Positions 56,501-64,000 of a stretch of 64,000 nucleotides of DNA are shown here, piece by piece; position 1 is the stretch's first letter, and every line of letters starts with the position of its first letter. This DNA comes from Taeniopygia guttata (taxonomy: Eukaryota; Chordata; Aves; Passeriformes; Estrildidae), in assembly GCF_048771995.1 (NCBI RefSeq), contig NC_133030.1, positions 12,602,001 to 12,666,000 of the forward strand, in the 5' to 3' direction. The translations under genes and the position numbers were made by a program. The notes under the pieces were generated by a model that had not been told where the DNA came from, searched no databases, and saw only the letters and a list, made by a program, of their open reading frames with translations.

Positions 56501-59500
56501 TTTCCCAATGAATCTCTCCCCAGCAAGGGGATTGAGCATTCAGGAATATACAGATTGGTGTTTCCCCCACTGTTTTATTAATTTAAATAGTAATTGTTGT
56601 AAAAAAGACCTGTTCTCTTTCCTCCCTGTTGAACCCACGACATTTACAGGTCCTGAGCTAAGTTTTCCTCTGCACATATTCAGTACTGAATCAGTTGTTT
56701 CTGTATCAATTAACAAATTTACCCTTTCATTCCCAGCAATAATGTAACCAGGGCTCAGCTGAGGATGATTCCCCTGGCTCCTATGTGGGGATTTCTCATT
56801 TTCACTTAAATTCTTGGGCTTGATGGCTTGAAGAGTCTGGTTTGGGTTCTGTGTTTGATTTGCCTGGCTTGGGGGCGCTCCCTTTTCTAATATCCCCTTT
56901 CTTTACAAATTGCCAAATATATTTCAGCCATCAGCTACCACAACACAAAGTGCCAAATACATTTCAGACATCGATTATCACAATGCAAGTTGCCAGATAT
57001 ATTCAGCCACTGATTACTACGAATTACTAAAATATACTTTATACAATTCACCAATTGTTTCTGATGGAGGGAGGTCCTGAATCCTAATTATGGTTTCAAA
57101 CACTTTAGCAGCTCTATCTGAGTTTTCTCTTTAAACTCCTGCCACCTTTCTCCGTGACATTAAATTCACTATTAAAAATGAGGTTACTGGACCATAACCC
57201 AAACTACCTGCTGGAGGGAAGCCTCAGAACTTCCCTGGCATCTCTCCCAACATCTCCTTGCTGCCTTCTAGTGCGTCCCACAATTGGACCAAAATCCTCC
57301 TATCCCCTAAAACGTTCTTTCTGTTCCAGTCCACTTTTCCAAGACTCACTTATGTGTCTAACTGTATTCACTGCTGATTCATGATTCACCTCCTTTATTC
57401 TTTGCCACAGAGCAACCATCAGCTCTTAAATCATCCTCCTCCTCTTCTTGCCTGCTCTTTAAGCACTTCTGTCCCATGCTGCACACAAAACACCACCTCT
57501 TTCAACCCTTTGCCTTTCTTTTCCTTTTCAAGTGTACAAGGAATTTCATCCCACTTACTTCCCATTCTACAAAACAACATTAATTGCAATATATGTTATT
57601 CTGTAAGGTTCTATCCTTAGGCCACATCTCTTCATCTTCCAGAGTATAGAGCAGCCACCACTGATTACAAACTTTTATAAGTTCTTCTTACACAATGGGC
57701 ACTGAACAGTTCCATAGGCCAGTAGTTTCTGGAGAACAAGTTGTGATAATTCACCAGGTGTAGACAGTTTATCATCTGGTAACAAATATATTAATTATAC
57801 TTGATAAAATATAATATATCTCATTACAATTTCCCCCCACAGCTAGAAAACTGTAAGTGCTTTCTGTTAAAGAGACTAAATTCTCCCTTATCAGTGGTAG
57901 AAAAGCCTTCTGAAACATCCAGCATGGTGCTGCTTCTTTGGAGCAAGTGGACAATTAGCTGGTGGAAATCATGTTGTAGAGAAATAGAAAATACTGATCC
58001 ATAAGCCTCAGTAAGTGGTCTGTTCTTGCTAAGATGTGGCTAGATGTGAGGTGTAAGATGAGAGGCACTGTTTCATAAAAAGCCATTTAAATGTTATATA
58101 TTTGCATTCTTTAGTCATTGTCCTTTCCTCAAATATGCTACTGCTGATCAGGGAGTCCTGAAATTAGCAGGTTGGTTTCTTTTTAAAAAGACTTATAGAG
58201 CTAAAACTTTAGGACTTTACCTTAATTAGCATTAGCTGATTTCTGTTTTAAATAGAATAAAGCATCGATCATTTGTTTCAAGTGCCAATCACTGAATTCT
58301 CCTTTTTTTGTTGTTTTCCAGTGGCATGACGTGGACCACACCGCTCCAAGGATGGACAGGCAGAACGCCACCCTCCTCTTCTCGGAGGAGAATGAGATGG
58401 AGATGACAGCCAGTCACACAGCTGTGATCTCAAGGAACCTCAGAGCCCACCAGCCCGACAGAACTGAGAAAATAGACTTCACCTCTTTCCTGGCTAAGTT
58501 AAACTCCAGCCAGGGGAAGGCAGAAACCAGCAAGGAGTTGAGTTTGCTCTCTGACTCCACAAACCATCCAGGCCCATCTTTGGAACAGAAGGAAGAAGCG
58601 ACTACTGTGAAAAAAATAGATTTCAATGAATTTCTGCTGAGACTGAAGTCAAATAATCCTGCTGAGAGACCTGACAAGGACAATGTTGGCTGTGTCCCTT
58701 CCCAAGGCTCGGGAGACGTGACACGACTGTCTGGGGAATTTGGCTATTCCCATGAGCCGCTGGACACCTGCAGTGTGACAAGAGTGTTTCGAGGCCAAGA
58801 AGGCGGGATGGACATGACAAAATGTGAGGCAGCTGATGTTAAAATTCCATTCCCTGGCGTCAGTGAGGTTCCAGCAGAGCAGTGGGAGTGTGAGGATGTT
58901 ACCAGGGCGTTTGTAGATGAGGGCATGGACGTGACAACCAGTCACACTGCAAAAGTGTCCTTTGCCCTCTCCACTGTCAGGAACCAAAGTCTCAACTTGC
59001 AAAAGGATTTCCCACCCACAGAGTTAGATAATTTTGTGTTTACGAGAGAATCTTATCATGACTTAAATGTTCAGCAGGACGCTCGATTTTGTGCAGACAG
59101 AAAAACAGCAAGTGCTGAAGGCAGAGGAGACACCCTGGTGCTGCGAGCTGGGAAACAGGAGGCCACGGCATTGTCTGGCATCCAGGGATCTGTTTCGTCT
59201 GAGACCATCTTCCGAGGGGACAAAACTGTTGTGTTTTCCAAGTGTGATGACATGGAAATGACTGGGAATTACACAGACATCATCTATGAGGCCAGCACCA
59301 CATCACAGAACAGTTCATGCCACAAAACCTGTGAAAAGCCAGTGAGTACCAACCCTCCACTGGCAGGGAGCAGATCCCTGGCATGTGGCAACATCCCAAA
59401 GGGTCTGTCACCTGGAGATAATCCTGCTGCTGGGCCCTATAAAAACAGTGCACATGAACTGCCTTCAGCCTCAGGTGGACACGTGGAAAACATGTCTCAA

Positions 59501-62500
59501 GCTTGTAGTCCTGCTGCAGCCAGCACTGGGTTTGGCTCATATACACATTTTGGGGCTGGTGGTGTCCTGAAGAGCAAGTTTGATCCCTCTGCAAACCCCC
59601 AGCTTGTTTTTTCAGGTGAGAAGACAGTAATATTTGCAGGAGAAGACATGGACTTGGGTAAAACCTGTGTTAAGGACGATGGAGAGAATGGTGACAGTGA
59701 ACATCCAGGAGCAGTGTTCACCTCTGTCACGTGCAAACCTCATTTCTTGAGTAACAGATCTATGTCTTCCAATGTAACTGAGCAGGAAGAAATGGAAATA
59801 ACAAGATGCCATACTGTTTTCTTTGATGGTCAAAGCAGTGAGATAACAGCAGAGCCAAAACAAATACCCTGTAAAATCATTCCAAGAAAGAGCCAGAACA
59901 AAAATGTCACTGAGGGTGCCATATCTGCATATTGTGTAGATATGGACAAGGAAAATGTTGAAGTGAGGAGTATTGATAGGAATATTAAAAAGAGTCAGGC
60001 TATGGAGAGGAATGCTCAAGCTCTTCAGATGATAATGATTGATAAGAAGCTTGGAAAAACCAACTTCCAGGCAGGTGGTCTGAGTTCCTGTGCCAAGAGC
60101 ACATGTCTGTTACAAGAGCAAAACAGGGGAGTCCCCAAGAATGTCACTAACACTGGTGCATCCCTGGCTTTGCAAAGCCAAGAAGTTGTATCACAGCCTC
60201 TGGGAAAAAGCCCTGCAAGCCTCCCAGATTTCTGCACAAATGACACAACAGGTGTGTTTTTAGGTGATCAAAGCATGGACATAACCAAAGCTCATCCTGC
60301 TGCCTTTGAGATTGCTCCTATTAACATGGAACAGGAATCCAATAATTATAATCAAAACGCTGCACTATCCAAGCAGCTGCAACAACAGCCCTTCCCATTT
60401 TCCAGTGGTCATGGTGTGGATATCGGGAATCAAACTGCAGCAATGGAATGTGGGGACTTGACAATGAACACCAAAAAGCAAATTGTTACTGCTTTGGCTC
60501 CAAGTGGTTCATTTACTTTCAGTAACAGTCCTGCTCCCTCTGGAATGAGAGGAAATGAACAGTTTGGGACAGTAAAAGGAATAAATGCAGATGGCCAAAA
60601 CTCAGAGAGGCAAGAGAAACCCCCGCCTGTGAGGGCAGTAAGCAAAGTATTGCCAACCCGAGGAGACTCTGACAGACATTTTTCCATGGGTAAAACAGGT
60701 TCTTTGAGAGAGGATTTAAAAACTCCTCCCTCAGCTCATGGGCTGCTCCAGAGGGGTGCAGAAGAACCAGTGTGGGCCAGGACATATGAGACACCCAAGG
60801 AAAGTTCCCAGTTGTCTGTCTTTGGAGAAAAGTCTGTTGTGTTTCTCCACGGTGAAAACATGGACATGACTGGCAGGTGTGTGGTGATGGATCCAAATTA
60901 TAGCTTCAGGGTTGTTTTGTCACAAAACAAAGCAGCACCTGGATGCTTTGGTCAAGGTGGAACTGAAACAATGTCCTTGGAAAAAGGGGTCACGACGACA
61001 ATGCCAGTGGAGCAGGGTGGGCAGGAGGCTGCATGTGGCAGAACCATCAGTTTTGCTCCAGCTGAGGATATGGAGATCACCACAACTCACACAGCATGGC
61101 ACAGACAGCCCATCCCAGCCATTCCTGCTGACAAGACCATTGTGTTTACCCATGAGCAGGAGGACATGGACATCACTGCATCCCACACTGTTGCTGTCAG
61201 TAAAAACATCTGTGGGTTTGAGGCGCAACAGGTGCCCCACACAAACACCCAGCAGCCACCACAGCACATGCATGGTGGGTTGGTGCCCTGCAGAGATGAA
61301 ATGGATTCCTCACAATATCCTACAACAGCTAAGGATAATCCCAGCATTCCCTCTTCTGCCTCGTCAGACTTGGTATTTCCTAGTGAGAAAGGAGTTGCCC
61401 AGGTCCCCAGTGGCACAACACCACATTCCATTTATTCTGTCTGCCTTCAAGAAAGTACTGCAGATGTGGGGAAACCAGAGGATCATGGCCTTCCCACGGA
61501 TAATTCTGTCCCTGTAAGCAGGGAGCAGGCTCTCACACCACCAGAAAAGCTGCAATCAGAGGGAGTACCTTTTGAGTTCCCAAGTAAGGACCCTGTGGAC
61601 CACAGGGAAGAAAGTGGCAGTTTGGGATCCTGTGTTGCCTTTCCCATGCAGGGATCAGATCCTTGGAAGGGTCATCCAGATGCCCCTGGTACTCAGAGGA
61701 ACCAACTAGTCGAAGAGGATTCATCACAGCCTGGAGATTCAGATTTGGGCTTGGCTGGAGCAAAGCTCATTCCAGCTGCTAACAGGGAATCCAAGAAAAA
61801 TGAGGAGCTGTCAGCTGAAGGGGAGGTGCCTCCAAAAGACTTCCAAATAAGCTCTGAACAAGCTAGGCACCCTTTGGTCAGTGACAGTTCAGGGGATCAG
61901 ACACAAGCCACTCTTCCACCAGCAGCTTCAGGTATTATAGGCATTTGTTCAAAACTGACGGGTTTGTCAAGGAAATCTGTTTCTGTTTCCAAAACTGCTC
62001 CTTCTGACCAGTTACCCAGTTCCTCAGCTCAGCCAGAGGATACAATGGGGTTGGGAAAAAACACTATCAGTGAAGCAAATAACTTCTTTGAGCCCAAAAA
62101 GCAGGAGAACTCAGGTCTGGACTCTGGAGCTGATCCCATAGGAACGACGCCTAAGGATAAATATCCAGGAATAAATATCCCTCTGGGCATATTCCAGCCT
62201 AAATTACCAAACAAGAGAAATCGTGTTTCCAGTGCACAGGACATAAATACAAAATCAGACAGTGTAGAAACCCCAGTTCCAGCAAACACCAGTGAAACCC
62301 CAGGTAACAAGTCCAGCAGGCAGAACTTCAGTCCTTTTCAGTTCATTGCAGAAGAATTTCTCCCTGTCTGCCTGGAGGAAATTGATTCAAATGAATCTGT
62401 CAGCTCCGAACTCATGGAAAATGCTTGGGATGATAAAAATAAAAAACAAATCCCCCACCCTGAAAAGGATCCATTTGAAGAGACAAAATCTTGCAACAAG

Positions 62501-63277
62501 AAAAGAGCTTTAGGACAAACTGAGGAGGATTCTCAAAGCCCAAAGAAGACCAAGAGGGATCAACATGTGGATGCTGGGACCTCTCAAGACTTGGAGGTAA
62601 GCTTGGTCCCTTACTGTAAGGATATGGGAACACCACCAGGGCTTAAATTTTGGTGGTGTAAGTGGATCTGTTAGTAGATTTTCTTGTTTTTCATAACCAC
62701 CAGTTTGCTGTCATTTTTCTGTGTGATTCTCTGTGATTTTCATTGTTTTACCAAGTTAGAAGAATCAGGTTGGTGTGTGCAACAGTCCTGTACCAGGCAA
62801 AACAGGCAGAATGAGGGATTTGCCCATTTTAAACCATTCTCTGCGTAGTATCCCTTTAATCCTTTCAAGGAACAGGTACAATAAACCACTGATCCAGTTA
62901 GGTTGTCTTATATAACTACAGTAATTTATATTCTAAAAATTTGTTACTATTAGGTGACTTTTGATGTTGTGCCTCAGGACCAAGCAAAAGTTGATGAAGC
63001 TGGAGAACCTCCAGATCTCTCAGCTAAAATCCCTGGGTGTCCTCACGCCAGCACCAGCAGCTCCCTGGATTCTATGAAGGCTGACATAGAGTCAACAAGT
63101 AAGAGACCATTTGTGATAAGAGTCCCAAGCCTTGTGTTCTTTGCCCTGTAAGGATGTTATTGACCCATTAACCCACCAATACCTCCCACTTTCTGTTTTG
63201 TTTTCCCAGTCCAGCGCAGCAATCAGGTGGAATCCCATCTTCTCACAGACAGCATTTGTGAAGAAAATTTATGGGAG
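50520..63277 (+). CDS. KNL1: Kinetochore scaffold 1, 5' part (11 coding exons visible; runs off the right edge)
   Basis: Coding exons: 50520-50554 (exon from 50500), 51397-51436, 51654-51713, 51908-51969, 52404-52459, 52791-52830, 53325-53362, 53689-53741, 58322-62596, 62954-63098, 63210-63277. All junctions are GT/AG and phases join, giving 1,624 residues. KNL1 is the outer-kinetochore arm of the KMN network; it binds PP1 and, when MPS1 phosphorylates its MELT repeats, recruits BUB3-BUB1 for the spindle checkpoint. Here the PP1 motifs are SILK (25-28) and RVSF (58-61), followed by GMNTLLHAPI (111-120), the first MELT-type repeat (154-157), and the two KI motifs KIDFTSFLAKL (178-188) and KIDFNEFLLRL (226-236), which bind BUB1 and BUBR1 TPR domains. 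The coiled coil and RWD domains that bind NSL1 and ZWINT are encoded beyond the window. The order next to RPUSD2 matches human 15q15. Confidence 0.95.
52154..52177. other. Perfect AT-rich inverted repeat in KNL1 intron
   Basis: Arms aatatagtta and taactatatt are exact complements around a 4-base loop. In AT-rich sequence this may be chance. Confidence 0.6.
52700..52760 (-). repeat. Very diverged CR1 3' remnant, antisense (KNL1 intron)
   Basis: Reads gtgggttgggcaaaaccttt then aagataatcaagtacaactg, like an antisense CR1 tail. Short, so uncertain. Confidence 0.4.
54580..57560 (-). mobile_element. Endogenous retrovirus fossil, class I (gamma-like), pol-dominated
   Basis: Antisense within the KNL1 intron. 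Read on the minus strand, from high to low coordinates, it shows in order a possible gag-like remnant (about 57.0-57.56 kb, weak), an aspartic-protease region (about 56.5-56.75 kb), the start of reverse transcriptase (about 56.2-56.4 kb), RT connection/RNase H-like sequence (about 55.3-55.95 kb), integrase core (about 54.83-55.05 kb) and integrase C-terminal region (about 54.6-54.77 kb). The block order and character resemble gammaretrovirus-like pol (ERV1). I found no envelope region and no pair of LTRs. It is broken, with many lesions, and cannot be active; it looks old but still recognisable by eye, so probably not among the most ancient. Ends are approximate. Confidence 0.75.
56905..57035. 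repeat. Tandem repeat, about three units of ~40 bp, inside the ERV fossil
   Basis: Units start ttgccaaatatatttcagcc, gtgccaaatacatttcagac and ttgccagatatattcagcca, each followed by an a(t/c)(c/t)a(g/c)(c/a)... acna(c/t)aa segment. They are diverged and AT-rich. Confidence 0.7.
58322..62596 (+). CDS. KNL1: KNL1 giant exon (MELT-repeat region)
   Basis: A single 4,275-nt exon encoding residues 129-1553, between acceptor gttttccag and donor gtaagc. It holds about ten MELT-type repeats with ATG positions at 58397 (MEMT), 58808 (MDMT), 58925 (MDVT), 59252 (MEMT), 59648 (MDLG), 59792 (MEIT), 60275 (MDIT), 60860 (MDMT), 61070 (MEIT) and 61166 (MDIT). Several have the downstream SHT-type element (ASHT, TSHT, TTHT, ASHT) and several an upstream hydrophobic clause such as KTVVFS, KTVIFA, KSVVFL and KTIVFT. 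The MDLG copy lacks the phosphorylatable threonine and other copies lack the SHT element. A basic cluster near the end (KKRALG ... SPKKTKR) may be a nuclear localisation signal. The remainder is low-complexity, disordered and typical of this fast-evolving protein. Confidence 0.95.
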
Positions 63278-64000
63278 GTATGGACAGGGCTGGAAGACAG
63301 CAATTTCCTGTCCTAACAGGAAAAAAATTCTATGTTTATTCACTAGTGAGCATTCTGTCTTGAAAAATGAACTTACCAGTATGTTTCTTCTCAAATGTAC
63401 AGAAATTTCAGAGTGGTGCTATCACGGTTGGGGAGTTTTTTACTCTTCTTCAAGTCCATGTTGTGATTCAAAAGCCCAGGCACAGCCAGCTTCCAGCCAG
63501 TGTGAGTGGAACAATATAATTGACCTTAAATAATACTCCTTTGTTGGTTTGGGTTTTAATTTTTAGCAACTCAGACATCTTTAAACAAAAACCAGAACAG
63601 ATTTCCATTTCCTTACCAAATACTATATATTCAGGATTACTGTTCTTGGATAAATATGCTAATTCTTGCTTTTATTGTACTTAAAACAAATTTTAAATTT
63701 GAAAGAATTAGAAGCTCAATCTGACCTTTTCACTTTTTCTTCTCACTGTGTCTGTCAGCCACCACTGCCTGCAGCTACTCTGAGCTCCTCCTGCCTGTTC
63801 TACTCTCTCCTTTAGAAATGCTTCACTATGATATTGCTACTCTTTTATTTCCTCACCTGAAGAAAGGGGAAAAAATACAGAACAGAAGTCTGCCTTCTAA
63901 ATACTTTCCATTTTTTATTTAAAATACTCTCCTAGCTTAGTTACAGTTTACTTTACAAATTTATTCATACTGAGTTGTCTCTAAGTATTCATCAGGCTTA
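63278..64000 (+). other. KNL1 intron, running off the window
   Basis: AT-rich sequence after the donor gtatgg at 63278. I saw no further exon with good splice sites before the end; the remaining coiled-coil and RWD exons must be downstream. Confidence 0.6.

Larger units (their letters stand above)
53742..58321 (+). other. Large KNL1 intron before the giant exon
   Basis: About 4.6 kb. The middle holds an antisense endogenous retrovirus fossil; the outer parts (53.75-54.55 and about 57.6-58.3 kb) are AT-rich with no exon I can support. Confidence 0.8.

Noticed and set aside
57840-58004. Open frame after an acceptor-like ccccccacag, just upstream of the KNL1 giant exon.
   Set aside because: It would have to be spliced into KNL1 but has no good donor and no similarity to KNL1; the upstream and downstream exons already join in phase without it.
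1-64000. A previously undescribed multigene system, CRISPR array, phage or bacterial mobile element.
   Set aside because: All recognisable genes are ordinary vertebrate genes in a conserved order; repeats are CR1, one retroviral fossil and simple or tandem repeats.

Overview
This is nuclear DNA from a bird, probably a songbird or close relative. It carries many truncated CR1 LINE fragments in both orientations, compact genes with CpG-island promoters, and intron-exon structures of vertebrate type. The gene order BAHD1 - CHST14 - (PrRP-receptor-like GPCR) - CCDC32 - (PCMT-like) - RPUSD2 - KNL1 matches the block on human 15q15, plus two genes (the GPCR and the PCMT-like gene) that I do not recall from that human interval. 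No bacterial, phage or CRISPR-type system is present and I found no novel multigene system.

Layout: 1-4.5 kb holds the last coding exon of BAHD1 (+) and a probable long 3' UTR. About 4.5-14.7 kb is non-coding, with one orphan CpG island near 11.6-12.05 kb. CHST14 (+), a single-exon sulfotransferase, lies at 15.66-16.73 kb, with two CR1 copies directly upstream of its CpG island. About 17.8-26.5 kb is non-coding with CR1 fragments. A single-coding-exon GPCR of the prolactin-releasing-peptide receptor family (-) lies at 27.9-29.0 kb; a CpG island and a strong splice donor near 30.18 kb look like its untranslated first exon. CCDC32 (-, three coding exons) and a protein-L-isoaspartate methyltransferase gene (+, eight coding exons) lie head to head over a shared CpG/CCAAT/YY1 promoter near 37.7-38.25 kb. 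RPUSD2 (+, three coding exons) follows at 42.2-45.2 kb with a decayed minisatellite in intron 2. A tRNA-Ser(GCU) gene (-) sits at 48.33-48.41 kb beside the KNL1 CpG island. KNL1 (+) begins coding at 50.52 kb and runs out of the window; eleven of its coding exons are visible, including a 4,275-nt exon with MELT repeats and both KI motifs. A broken class I endogenous retrovirus fossil lies antisense in the large KNL1 intron.

The genes do not form a pathway. They cover chromatin silencing (BAHD1), dermatan sulfate synthesis (CHST14), neuropeptide signalling (the GPCR), clathrin adaptor assembly (CCDC32), protein repair (PCMT-like), RNA pseudouridylation (RPUSD2) and the kinetochore checkpoint (KNL1). 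Exon boundaries were read from GT/AG sites and reading-frame continuity; coding lengths close in frame for every complete gene. All family assignments rest on recalled protein sequences, not on a database search.
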